This document shows, piece after piece, positions 49,293 through 58,103 of a stretch of 64,000 bases of DNA; positions within the stretch are counted from its first letter, which is position 1, and every line of letters starts with the position of its first letter. The position numbers and the translations under genes are program-made. This DNA comes from Thalassospira sp. TSL5-1 (GTDB lineage Bacteria > Pseudomonadota > Alphaproteobacteria > Rhodospirillales > Thalassospiraceae): assembly GCF_001907695.1 (NCBI RefSeq), contig NZ_KV880638.1:882-64881 (forward strand). Reading direction: 5' to 3'. The notes under the pieces were generated by a model, which saw only the letters and a program-made list of their open reading frames with translations, had not been told where the DNA came from and did not search any database.

Positions 49293-52200
49293 TTACCGCC
49301 CGATTGGGTCATTTGAACCGCGCGCATTGATATTCTCCAACAAGTCTGCCGTAACACTGTTGCGCCGTGGTTGCCACAGGCCACGGTCAATCGCCTCGGC
49401 CAGGCGGTCGCGAATGTCCTTCAGGGCATCGGGGTTATGGTCGGCAATAAAATCGCGCACCGTGTCATCGCCCAAATAGGCATCATAAACCAGGTCAAAA
49501 TGATGGTCTGAAACGCAGCGCGCCGTGGCGGCAAAGGCAAACAGGTAATCCACCGTTGCCGCCATTTCAAACGCGCCCTTATAGCCATGCCGCATCACCC
49601 CCGTAATCCATTTCGGGTTCACCACACGGGCCCGCACCACACGGGCGATTTCTTCGTTAAGCGTGCGGATTTTCGGGCTTTCGGGGCGGGAATGGTCATT
49701 ATGATATATCACCGGCTGCTGCCCGGAAAGATGGCGCACCGCCGATGTCATTCCACCTTCGAACTGATAATAGTCATCGGAATCCAGCAGGTCATGTTCG
49801 CGATTATCCTGGTTATGGACAATCGCATCCACCGCACTTAGCCGCGTTTCAAAAACCCGGCGCGCCTGCGTGCCACTCGCCCCATTGCCATAGGCATAAC
49901 TGCCCCAGGCAAGGTAGGCATTGGCAAGGTCGGCTTCATCTTCCCACAATTTTTCATCAATCATGGCCTGCAACCCGGCCCCGTAGGCCCCAGGTTTGGA
50001 ACCAAACACCCGATAAGCCGCCATTTCCCCGGCCTGTTTAGCCGCCATACCCTCCGCCGTCAGGCGGGTGGTTTCACCGCGCACACGGGTGGCTATCGGG
50101 TTCATGTCGGCGGGTTCATCCTCCAGCGCGGCCACCGCACGCACGGCACTGTCAAACAAATCGATCAGGCCGGGAAAGGCATCGCGGAAGAAGCCGGAAA
50201 TACGCAGGGTAATATCAATGCGCGGTCGCCCCAACAGCGACAGGGGCAAAACCTCAAACCCCGTCACCCGGCGCGAGGCGGAATCCCATGTTGGCTTCAC
50301 CCCCATCATGGCCATTGCCTGGGCAATATCATCGCCCCCCGTGCGCATATTGCTCGTACCCCAAACCGAAAGACCCAGGGCAGACGGCCATTCGCCATGT
50401 TCCTGCACATGGCGTTCAAGCAGCAATTCCGCCGATTTCCAGCCCAGATGCCAGGCCGCCGGTGTCGGCACGGTGCGGGTATCGACCGAATAAAAATTAC
50501 GCCCGGTCGGCAATACATCGGGCCGCCCACGGGTTGGCGCACCCGATGGCCCGGGCTCAACAAACTTGCCAGCAAGGCCGCGTAAAATGCCCGCAAGCTC
50601 GGCCGCACCACATTGCGTTATCGCCGGTCGCAGGGACGTTTCGATATCGCAAAGAACATCCTGCGTGTGCTGCCAGCCGTCATCCGCCTGCTTTTCGCCC
50701 GCCACCAGGTCCTGTGCCAGCACTTCAAGGCGCTCCACCGTGTCCCCCAATGTGCGCCAGGGGCCACATTGCCCGTCATAGGCGCAAAGAACGGCGGGTT
50801 TGGGACCGTGCCAGGCATCACCCATGACGCAATCCAGCGGATCAAACGCCGTTTCGCCGGTCAGTTCCGGCATCAGGTCGCGCACCAGCGCACGGTGCAG
50901 GGAGGCGGTTTTGCCGCTATCCTTGCCCCGGGGCAACCGCGCCAGTGCGACCAAAAGGTCGGTCAACAGGCGGCCTTCAGGGGCCTCGCCAAAAATATGC
51001 AACCCATCGCGGATTTGCAGTTCCTTCAGCTCGCACAGATAGTTATCAAGCTTTGCCAGCGCGCTTTCTTCATCTTCGCCGGTTTCAATGCCGCAATCGC
51101 GGTCCAGACCAATGCGCACCGCCAGTTCCAGAATATCGCGTTTCAGCAGGGCTAAACGGCGCGGGTCAACGGCGGCGGCATCGTAATATTCATCAACCAG
51201 GGCCTCCATATCCTTAAGCGGACCATAGCTTTCGGCACGGGTGAGCGGCGGCGTCAGATGGTCGATAATCACGGCCTGCGCCCGGCGTTTGGCCTGCGTA
51301 CCTTCGCCGGGGTCATTGACGATAAAGGGGTAAAGATGCGGGGTGGGGCCAAAAACCGCTTCAGGAAAGCAATCATCGGACAAAGCCAGAGATTTGCCCG
51401 GCAACCATTCCATATTGCCATGCTTGCCAAAATGGATAATGGCATGGGCATCAAAGCTGTGACGCAGCCAGATATAAAAGGCGAAATAATTGTGCGGCGG
51501 CACCAAATCGGGCGAATGATAGCTTTCAAGCGGATCAATATTATAACCACGCGCGGGCTGCAAACCGACCACCACATTGCCCATCGGCACAATCGACAAA
51601 GCAAAGCCACCTTCACCGGCGCGATAAAACGGGTCGCTTTCGGGCGTACCCCAACATTCCATCACCTGATCGCGAATGGAAGCGGGCAGGGCGTTAAAGG
51701 CCGCCTGATAATCCGCCAGTGGTAGGATGATGCGAATATCGCGCTGATCAAGGGCCTTAAAATCATTGGTCGGGCCGGATTTGACCTGATCAATCAGGGC
51801 ATCGCCCGATGCAGGCAGGTTGGCAATGTCATATCCCGCCGCCTGCATGGCCTTTAGCGTCGTGATCATGCCTGCCGGGGTATCAAGGCCCACACCATTG
51901 CCCAAACGCGCATCGCGATTGGGATAGTTCGCCATCACCATCGCCACCCGTTTTTGCGGGGCCGGGGTTTGGCGCAGGCGCACCCAGTTTGCCGCCAATT
52001 GCGCGACAAAATCCACCCGATCCATCACCGGGATATATTTGACCAGATCAATTTCCGTCAGCACATCCCGCCCGGCGGAACCCTTAAAGGATATCGCACG
52101 CGAAAATATCCGCCCATCGACCTCAGGCAGGGCGACATTCATGGCGATATCGCGTGCTGCAAGGCCATTTACCCCATCGCGCCAGGCGCTTTCACTGCCG

Positions 52201-53126
52201 CCCGACAATACCACCTGCATCACCGGGGCATCCACGGCATCAAACGGACTTTCGCCGCGCACGGCACCGGGCACAGCCAGGGCAAAGCCGGTGGTATTTA
52301 AAATCAAATCACTGTTGGAATCCGCCAGCCAGTCTGCCACCAGGGCAGCGGCCACCGGGTCCTTGAGGCTGGAAACAAAAACGGGCAGGGCGTTAAGGCC
52401 GGACCGTGCTAGCGACGTGATCACGGCGTCAATCACATCCAGATTACCCGCCTGGATCAGCGCCCGGTAAAAAACCACCGCCACCACCGGCTTGCCAGCC
52501 TGCCAAACACCGGCAAGGTCGGGCAGGGCTACATTGCTTTTACCCGGCCAGTAAATCCCGGCCTTTACCAGCGGGGCAGGTGGCTGCCAGTGCCATTGGA
52601 TGCCGGTATCGGCATTTTCCGTTTCCGCCGTGATACATTCATAAACATATCGCAACAAATTTTCGGCATTGCCCGGCCCGCCTTCAACCAGGTAACGCCA
52701 AACCTGTTGCCATGCCTGGCCTTTCACAGTCGAAAGCGACAGCAATTCGGCATCGGGCTGGTCATCGCCGGGCAGCAAAAGCAGCGGAATATCACGTTCG
52801 CGCGCCAGTGCGACGAATTGTTCAATGCCATATTCCCAATAGCCGCGCCCGCCCAGCACCCGCACAATGATGAAACGGGCATGGGACACCACATCATCGA
52901 TATAAAGATCGACCGACATATTATGCCCCAGCTGTAACAGGCTGGCGAGGCGGAGCGACGGCACCTTGCCGGGAAATTCACCATCAAGATGCGCCTGTGC
53001 CGTTGCCAGACAGGCCAATTCGGATTCCGCTGCCGAGAGAATAACAACATCACCGGGGCTTTGGCCCAAATCAACGGCCTCGCTGCCATCGGTGATCATT
53101 CCCGGCTGTGCGGCAAGTAAGTGCAT
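49293..53126 (-). CDS. cobN: Cobaltochelatase subunit CobN
   Basis: 1277 residues, the full length of the large subunit of the aerobic ATP-dependent cobalt chelatase, which with CobS and CobT (chelatase subunits, not in this window) inserts Co(II) into hydrogenobyrinate a,c-diamide. Conserved blocks include YPNRDARLGNGVGLDTPAGMI, HFGKHGNMEWLPGKSLALS, PHLYPFIVNDPGEGTQAKRRAQAVIIDHLTPP, ALGLSVWGTSNMRTGGDDIAQAMAMMG and WITGVMRHGYKGAFEMAATVDYLFAF. A terminator-like hairpin (53174-53206) separates it from cobW upstream. Confidence 0.97.
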   Translation of the reverse strand: MHLLAAQPGMITDGSEAVDLGQSPGDVVILSAAESELACLATAQAHLDGEFPGKVPSLRLASLLQLGHNMSVDLYIDDVVSHARFIIVRVLGGRGYWEYGIEQFVALARERDIPLLLLPGDDQPDAELLSLSTVKGQAWQQVWRYLVEGGPGNAENLLRYVYECITAETENADTGIQWHWQPPAPLVKAGIYWPGKSNVALPDLAGVWQAGKPVVAVVFYRALIQAGNLDVIDAVITSLARSGLNALPVFVSSLKDPVAAALVADWLADSNSDLILNTTGFALAVPGAVRGESPFDAVDAPVMQVVLSGGSESAWRDGVNGLAARDIAMNVALPEVDGRIFSRAISFKGSAGRDVLTEIDLVKYIPVMDRVDFVAQLAANWVRLRQTPAPQKRVAMVMANYPNRDARLGNGVGLDTPAGMITTLKAMQAAGYDIANLPASGDALIDQVKSGPTNDFKALDQRDIRIILPLADYQAAFNALPASIRDQVMECWGTPESDPFYRAGEGGFALSIVPMGNVVVGLQPARGYNIDPLESYHSPDLVPPHNYFAFYIWLRHSFDAHAIIHFGKHGNMEWLPGKSLALSDDCFPEAVFGPTPHLYPFIVNDPGEGTQAKRRAQAVIIDHLTPPLTRAESYGPLKDMEALVDEYYDAAAVDPRRLALLKRDILELAVRIGLDRDCGIETGEDEESALAKLDNYLCELKELQIRDGLHIFGEAPEGRLLTDLLVALARLPRGKDSGKTASLHRALVRDLMPELTGETAFDPLDCVMGDAWHGPKPAVLCAYDGQCGPWRTLGDTVERLEVLAQDLVAGEKQADDGWQHTQDVLCDIETSLRPAITQCGAAELAGILRGLAGKFVEPGPSGAPTRGRPDVLPTGRNFYSVDTRTVPTPAAWHLGWKSAELLLERHVQEHGEWPSALGLSVWGTSNMRTGGDDIAQAMAMMGVKPTWDSASRRVTGFEVLPLSLLGRPRIDITLRISGFFRDAFPGLIDLFDSAVRAVAALEDEPADMNPIATRVRGETTRLTAEGMAAKQAGEMAAYRVFGSKPGAYGAGLQAMIDEKLWEDEADLANAYLAWGSYAYGNGASGTQARRVFETRLSAVDAIVHNQDNREHDLLDSDDYYQFEGGMTSAVRHLSGQQPVIYHNDHSRPESPKIRTLNEEIARVVRARVVNPKWITGVMRHGYKGAFEMAATVDYLFAFAATARCVSDHHFDLVYDAYLGDDTVRDFIADHNPDALKDIRDRLAEAIDRGLWQPRRNSVTADLLENINARGSNDPIGR

Positions 53127-53173
53127 GAATTCGGCCTGTCTGCAAAGGGAGGGGCGTTAAAATATCGAAGATC

Positions 53174-53206
53174 AAAAAGGCAGCACCCTGAATGATGCTG
53201 CCTTTC
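53174..53206 (-). terminator. Hairpin terminator between cobW and cobN
   Basis: On the minus strand AAAGGCAGCA and TGCTGCCTTTTT pair around a ten-base loop, with a T-run after the stem. cobN therefore needs read-through or its own promoter in the remaining 47 bases. Confidence 0.7.
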
Positions 53207-53222
53207 TTGGTTTACCCGCCGA

Positions 53223-54263
53223 TCAGGCTGCCAGAATGGCGCTGGTAATTGCCTGCTGGTCCATATCATGCAGGCCAATCACCACCAGACGCGACTGTCG
53301 GGTTTCATTTTCCTGCCACGGGCGGTCAAAATAGCGCTGAAAGCGTTCGCCAACACCCTGCACCACATGGCGCATCGGCTTGCCCGGTACATGGACAAAG
53401 CCCTTGATGCGCAAAACATCAAATTCCCGCACCACATTGATCAGCCGTTTTTCAAGGGCGGCGGGGTCCGTAACGTCCTCAAGCGTAACAACAAAGCTTT
53501 CAAAATCATCATGGTCATGCTCATGGCCGTCATCATGATGGGACGGGCGGCTTTCAAGGTCATCCTCGGCGGCGGCCCCCAGGCCCAGCAACACGGCATT
53601 TTCAATCCGCGCATGTTCTGTCGCAATGATTTTGACCGACGGACGCTTTAGCTCGGCCCGGATATCGGCCTCGACTTTGCTTTTTTCATCGTCGGTCAGA
53701 AGGTCGGTTTTATTTAGAACCACCATATCGGCGCAATGAAGCTGTTCTTCAAACAGTTCTTCAAGCGGGCTTTCGTGATCCAGGTTTTCATCGGCCTCAC
53801 GCAGGGCCTGCACCGCGTCGTGATCATGGGCAAACAGGCCATCGCGCAGGGCAGCGGCATCCAGCACGGCAACAACACCATCCACCGTCACGCGCGAACG
53901 GATTTCCGGCCAGTTAAAGGCCTTTACCAGCGGCTTGGGCAGGGCAAGGCCAGAAGTTTCGATAACGATATGATCTGGCGGGGTGTCGCGATCCAGCAAT
54001 TTCTGCATGGTCGGTACAAAGTCATCGGCCACGGTGCAACAGATGCAACCATTGGCAAGTTCCAGAACGTCTTCTTCGGCACAGCCTTCAATGCCGCAGC
54101 CATTGATGACTTCCATATCCACGCCAACATCACCAAATTCATTGATAATCAGAGCGATACGCTTGCCACCGGCATTTTCCAGCATATTGCGGATCATGGT
54201 GGTTTTGCCGGCCCCCAAAAAGCCGGTAATTACGGTTGCGGGAATTTTACCCAAATGCGCCAT
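53223..54263 (-). CDS. cobW: CobW family GTPase
   Basis: 346 residues from ATG 54263 (AAGGAT ribosome site 10 bases before; an upstream in-frame start at 54320 lies inside duplicated DNA). G3E GTPase with P-loop VITGFLGAGKTTMIRNML, the metal-binding CICCTV at about 67-72, VVLNKTDLL and a His/Asp-rich loop (HHDDGHEHDHDDFE) near 240. The C-terminal CobW_C domain is present (VLRIKGFVHVPGKPMRHVVQGVGERF). CobW is thought to deliver cobalt to the CobN chelatase, which fits its place directly before cobN. Confidence 0.94.
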   Translation of the reverse strand: MAHLGKIPATVITGFLGAGKTTMIRNMLENAGGKRIALIINEFGDVGVDMEVINGCGIEGCAEEDVLELANGCICCTVADDFVPTMQKLLDRDTPPDHIVIETSGLALPKPLVKAFNWPEIRSRVTVDGVVAVLDAAALRDGLFAHDHDAVQALREADENLDHESPLEELFEEQLHCADMVVLNKTDLLTDDEKSKVEADIRAELKRPSVKIIATEHARIENAVLLGLGAAAEDDLESRPSHHDDGHEHDHDDFESFVVTLEDVTDPAALEKRLINVVREFDVLRIKGFVHVPGKPMRHVVQGVGERFQRYFDRPWQENETRQSRLVVIGLHDMDQQAITSAILAA

Positions 54264-54284
54264 TGTCTTTAAATCCTTGAAAAA

Positions 54285-54444
54285 CCGGGTATCACATACC
54301 GGATTGAAATTATTTAACACTCATTGGAATGCCCGCAACCACCAGCGTCACCTGACGCGAGAGTCCGGGTATCACATACCGGATTGAAATTATTTAACAC
54401 TCATTGGAATGCCCGCAACCACCAGCGTCACCTGACGCGAGAGT
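54285..54444. repeat. Perfect 80-bp tandem duplication across the cobU 3' end
   Basis: Bases 54285-54364 and 54365-54444 are identical. The right copy contains the last codons and stop of cobU plus 25 bases of spacer; the left copy repeats that coding end in the cobU-cobW spacer. Each copy ends in an 18-base dyad (CCGGTAT-GTG-ATACCCGG on the minus strand, at 54285-54302 and 54365-54382). Confidence 0.97.
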
Positions 54445-54917
54445 GCGGCAATGCGCTGATGCAGGCGCCCGGCATGGTCGCGAAAGGCACGCGCCATTGC
54501 GTTTTCCGGCACAATGCCAAAGCCAACCTCGTTTGACACCAGCAAAACCGGCAAAGCCAGCCGGGGCAAAAGCACACAAAGACGCTCGATCTCGGCCTCG
54601 ATATCATGCTCGCCGATCATAAGATTGGTCAGCCACAGGGTCAGACAATCCACCAGAACCGGACCTTCGCTGTCCCTATCAAGGCGTTCGAGTACGCCGC
54701 ACAAATCATGCGGTTCCTCTATCGTGGCCCAAAGCGGGCCGCGGCGCTGTTTGTGATGGGCAATACGGTCAGCCATTTCATCGTCCCAGGCGCGTCCGGT
54801 GGCAATATAGGTGCCCCCGCCTGCGGCAACGATCATATCCTCGGCAAATTTGCTTTTGCCGGAACGTGCGCCCCCCAATATCAGGTGAACGCCATTTTCA
54901 ATAACCTTTGGGGCCAT
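54390..54917 (-). CDS. cobU: Adenosylcobinamide kinase/guanylyltransferase
   Basis: 175 residues (CobU; called CobP in Pseudomonas). It phosphorylates adenosylcobinamide and transfers GMP to it. P-loop HLILGGARSGKSKFAED at ~13-29, YIATGRAWDDEMADRIAHHKQRRGPLWATIEEP, VLVDCLTLWLTNLM and LLVSNEVGFGIVPENAMARAFRDHAGRLHQRIA are diagnostic. It is the first gene behind the cobalamin riboswitch. Its last codons lie in the 80-bp duplication, but the reading frame is intact. Confidence 0.95.
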   Translation of the reverse strand: MAPKVIENGVHLILGGARSGKSKFAEDMIVAAGGGTYIATGRAWDDEMADRIAHHKQRRGPLWATIEEPHDLCGVLERLDRDSEGPVLVDCLTLWLTNLMIGEHDIEAEIERLCVLLPRLALPVLLVSNEVGFGIVPENAMARAFRDHAGRLHQRIAALSRQVTLVVAGIPMSVK

Positions 54918-54936
54918 GGCCCGTTCCTTGCGCTAT

Positions 54937-54953
54937 GGTCTCCACCCGAGACC
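54937..54953 (-). other. Hairpin between the riboswitch and cobU
   Basis: GGTCTC and GAGACC pair around five bases, just upstream of the cobU ribosome site (54925-54929). A second hairpin, GGGCC-TTTT-GGGC, lies at 54970-54983. They may belong to the riboswitch expression platform. Confidence 0.4.
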
Positions 54954-54979
54954 CGGTTGCAATTGATGCGGCCCAAAAG

Positions 54980-55190
54980 GCCCACATCACCACTGGCAGG
55001 TTTCCTGGCTTCGGGCGTGTTGGTCATTTCCCTTCCCAAAGGGGGTTACCCCATCCTTCAGTGGGTGGCAGGCGTTCCTGCCGTAAATGACCCGTCATCC
55101 CGTTACAGTTGCGGGGGCAGCACCGGTCTTACACCGGATTTCCCGTTCCCAGTCGGCGATGCCGACACTAGCGTAAAAGAGTCCCGATTA
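54980..55190 (-). promoter_or_regulatory. Cobalamin (B12) riboswitch
   Basis: Read on the minus strand, the order of conserved blocks is GGGAAnnGGG, AATCCGGTGTAAGACCGG, GCTGCCCCCGCAACTGTAA, then after a variable arm GAAGCCAGGAAACCTGCC (B12 box at 54995-55010) and CAGTGG. This is the AdoCbl/cobalamin aptamer. It should repress cobU and the genes after it (cobW, perhaps cobN onward) when cobalamin is plentiful. The first conserved stem strand begins near 55165. Confidence 0.95.
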
Positions 55191-55642
55191 GAAGGCCTCG
55201 CATCGCCATAGCATTTTCCCCCAATAGAAGAAAATACATTTCACCACAACCGTAAAAGTTGCTTAAGCAATTGGTTTCAGCAGGTTAAGGGCATTTTTAA
55301 ACACACTTCAAATCCGATGGTCCGCTCTGGAAAATGAACAGCACCCTCCATTAATAACGTGCCAAAGGTCCATAGTTCTCAAGGCATCAATCGGAACCGA
55401 AACCATACTGATCAACCTTAAGGCAGGCCTCAGAGGCATAAAGAGTAAGGCCTACCTAGACGAAAGGTCAGTATTTGTAAGAATTGATGTGTTGAGAAGA
55501 CACATTCTTTCAGGGAACATTGGTTCAAGAACAAACGGAATGTCATTGCCGATATCGTAACACCGGGAAAAACCTGGGAACTAAAGACACGAGCAATTCG
55601 CGCCAACCATCATTCCAGATAAAACCAGAACTGTTTGTCCCA
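55191..55642. other. Intergenic region with no gene found
   Basis: About 450 bases between the riboswitch and the next plus-strand gene. It should contain the promoter of the riboswitch operon (minus strand). A small stem (ATGTGT/ACACAT with an outer AAGA/TCTT) lies at about 55479-55510. No tRNA or coding frame was found. Confidence 0.45.
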
Positions 55643-56314
55643 ATGGCTATAGAACATTACGTCAAAAAGATTCGTACCCAGGAAGGCGTTGTTTGGCAGA
55701 CGTCATCACGTCGTGATATGTGGACCAAACTGCTTGACCGGCTTCAGACGGATGCGCCCCATTTTTCCAGTTTTCTGGAACAATATGCAGAGGGTGACGA
55801 TGTCATTTTGCGACGTCGGCAGGTCCGTGCCCTGTATCAGGCCGACCCCGAAATGGGGATGGTTGCCGCCATCATCTGGACGCATGCGCGCGGCATTCGC
55901 GTCAATGCGCTATCGCTGCTGGTGCGCGATCTGCCTGCCCTGGTCCAGCTGTTTGACCGCGACAATTTCGATGATAAATCGCTTAATCATTTGCTGGGGC
56001 AGCCGGGTATTTCCATTCCGACAGCCAGCAAAATGCTTTCGGCCTGCGGCAAACAGTTTAACAATGTCCCCGCCGCGATTATCGATGACGCCATCTCGGC
56101 GGCAATCGAAAGCTCGGAATTTGCCAAAGACTTTTCGCGAATCACCCCGCTACGCGGTAAAGCCCGCAGTCGTCCGCTTGATTACTACAAAGCCTATCTT
56201 GGTGATCTCGACGAACTGGCAACCAAACATGACATCACCCATGATACGCTAGATCACTTCTTTGCAGAATTTGCAAACTATGAAGAAACCATTCCCAGCC
56301 GCAAGTCAGCCTGA
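55643..56314 (+). CDS. Protein of unknown function, helical
   Basis: 223 residues from ATG 55643 (MAIEHYVKKIRTQEGVVWQT); the frame stays open upstream to 55520 but that part has poor codon use. I do not recognise the family. It is a soluble, probably all-alpha protein with no signal peptide: FLEQYAEGDDVILRRRQVRALYQADPEMG, ALVQLFDRDNFDDKSLNHLLGQPGISIPTASKMLSACGKQF, LGDLDELATKHDITHDTLDHFF. It is transcribed alone, convergent with cobC. Confidence 0.7.
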   Translation: MAIEHYVKKIRTQEGVVWQTSSRRDMWTKLLDRLQTDAPHFSSFLEQYAEGDDVILRRRQVRALYQADPEMGMVAAIIWTHARGIRVNALSLLVRDLPALVQLFDRDNFDDKSLNHLLGQPGISIPTASKMLSACGKQFNNVPAAIIDDAISAAIESSEFAKDFSRITPLRGKARSRPLDYYKAYLGDLDELATKHDITHDTLDHFFAEFANYEETIPSRKSA

Positions 56315-56401
56315 TCGTTCCTGATTCACCCTTGGCGACATCCTGTGCCGACAAGGAAAAGGCGCGATACGACACGAAAAGAAGACATGAAAGCCGTTAT
56401 T

Positions 56402-57094
56402 TCAGCCCTGGTACCGGCGTAGATTGACCCCGTCAATCCGCCAACCGGGATTTTCAGGCGCGTCAAGGTAATCAATGCGTGTCAGGCCCAGCGGGGCAAT
56501 ATCAAACGCCAGAGCCGCCCCCGGTGCCAGCGCCAAAATATGTGCGAGAATGGCCCGTATGGGCCCCCCATGCAAAACCGCGACAATATCGCGACCAGCA
56601 TGCAACTGGTTTAACCGGTTAAATGCCGTCACAACCCTGTCGGCCAACTGGCTAAAACTTTCGCCGCCCGGTGGCACGGCATTGGCAAAATCATCCCAGA
56701 ACAAACGGGCCTGATCGGCTGGGATATCGGACCATAAACGCCCTTCCCAATCGCCAAAATCCTGTTCTGCCAGTTCCGGCACCCTCTCGATTGCATTTGC
56801 ATCGATATTCTCACGGGCGTTTTTTGCCCCTCTCGTGCCTGCACCATCTTCATCGCATAGGACGGGGCGCAGGCGGTGTAACTGTCGAAGGGTTTCAACA
56901 CTGCGCAAAAGCGGACTGGCAATATAAACCGGGTCTTTGGGCAGGCTTGCAGCCAACCACGCCAATGCCGGTTGATCCTCAAAAACAGCGGGCAGGTCCG
57001 TTCGGCCATAAATCACCCCACCCGGGTTATCAACCGGGGCATGGCGCACCAGCCACCAGCGGGTTACAGCAAAAAGACTCACGCCAGCCCCCAT
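56402..57094 (-). CDS. cobC: Histidine phosphatase, probable alpha-ribazole phosphatase
   Basis: 230 residues of the phosphoglycerate-mutase-like family. WWLVRHAP at ~13-20 supplies the catalytic His (RH dyad), SPLLRSVETLRQLHRLRP the second Arg, and VLHGGPIRAILAHILAL the second His. Its overlap of 16 bases with cobS points to the CobC role, removal of phosphate from alpha-ribazole or adenosylcobalamin 5'-phosphate in nucleotide-loop assembly. Confidence 0.87.
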   Translation of the reverse strand: MGAGVSLFAVTRWWLVRHAPVDNPGGVIYGRTDLPAVFEDQPALAWLAASLPKDPVYIASPLLRSVETLRQLHRLRPVLCDEDGAGTRGAKNARENIDANAIERVPELAEQDFGDWEGRLWSDIPADQARLFWDDFANAVPPGGESFSQLADRVVTAFNRLNQLHAGRDIVAVLHGGPIRAILAHILALAPGAALAFDIAPLGLTRIDYLDAPENPGWRIDGVNLRRYQG

Positions 57095-57993
57095 CTCAAA
57101 ACAGATAATAACGATATCGCAACAAAAACATCAGCTACGATCTGGCAACATCCCAACACATCCCCGCTGTATCCGCCAATCTGCCAGCGGGCGATAAAAC
57201 CCACAACACAGCAGGCCAGTACCATTGCCAGCAGGGAAACCAGCATCATTACCGGCCCGGCCAGCAGAAAAGTTAGAAGAATACTTAGCAGGGCCGCGAT
57301 CATGAAAGGCACAATGGCGGGGCGACCGGCCCCATGCCCCAAACCATCTTGCCGGGCTGGGGGAAGGAGGAGCATGATCACGGGCATGGAAAGGCGCGAA
57401 AACATCGCCATGACAAGCATCACCATCATGAAAACGCCGCCCTCAATCGCCTGTTCCAACGCCAAAAACCGCGCGGCAAAGGCAATAACCAATGCGACGA
57501 CGCCATAACTGCCAATCCTGCTATCGCGCATAATGGCAAGTTTGCGTTCCCGCGTCATGCCGCCACCAAAACCGTCGGCGCAATCGGCCAGGCCATCTTC
57601 ATGCAGCGCCCCGGTCAACCCCACCAGGGCCAACAGGGCAAAAACCGCCGCCAGACCGGCATTGCCCGTCAGCGCCCAAACCGCCTGTGCAGGAATAATT
57701 GCAATCCCGGCCAGGAAAATTCCCACCAGCGGCCAGCACCAGACTGACCGGGCCATCAACCGGGACTGAAAATCAAGCCGGGCAGGCCAGGGAATGCGCG
57801 ACAGCAGCATTAGGGCACGGCCAAAATCCGCCACAAGGCGTTCCATAATGGTCATGTCCGCATCGGTTACGCTATCGGCAGATACTGTCGCCGCAGAGGG
57901 CGCAGACGCATCGGCATCCTCCGATATTCCGATCGGGTCGGCCGGGTCAGAATGCGGGCGAGAGGAAGAAGGTTGATCTGATGACACCGGCAT
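57079..57993 (-). CDS. cobS: Adenosylcobinamide-GDP ribazoletransferase
   Basis: 304 residues (CobS; CobV in Pseudomonas). A polytopic inner-membrane enzyme that joins adenosylcobinamide-GDP with alpha-ribazole (phosphate) to form cobalamin. The acidic active-site motif GALHEDGLADCADGFGGGMTRERKLAIMRDSRIGSYGV is clear, with about six membrane segments. The N-terminus has a Ser/Asp-rich extension of ~45 residues not usual in the family; a later ATG within DADMTIMERL could be the real start. It is divergent from cobT, with 110 bases between. Confidence 0.93.
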   Translation of the reverse strand: MPVSSDQPSSSRPHSDPADPIGISEDADASAPSAATVSADSVTDADMTIMERLVADFGRALMLLSRIPWPARLDFQSRLMARSVWCWPLVGIFLAGIAIIPAQAVWALTGNAGLAAVFALLALVGLTGALHEDGLADCADGFGGGMTRERKLAIMRDSRIGSYGVVALVIAFAARFLALEQAIEGGVFMMVMLVMAMFSRLSMPVIMLLLPPARQDGLGHGAGRPAIVPFMIAALLSILLTFLLAGPVMMLVSLLAMVLACCVVGFIARWQIGGYSGDVLGCCQIVADVFVAISLLSVLRWGLA

Positions 57994-58103
57994 TTTCCGA
58001 TTTTCAAACTGGCAATTTGGCTGGGGGAAGACTAATCATGGTGCGCAACAATGCCAAGCACCATTCCTATCCCAGGTGTTTCCTGCCACCCGGAGAGTTT
58101 TTC

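Noticed and set aside
57994-58103. Possible cobalamin riboswitch between cobS and cobT because of a CAGG-TTTCCTG-like string
   Set aside because: The string is not the B12 box, the other conserved blocks are absent and the spacer is only 110 bases.
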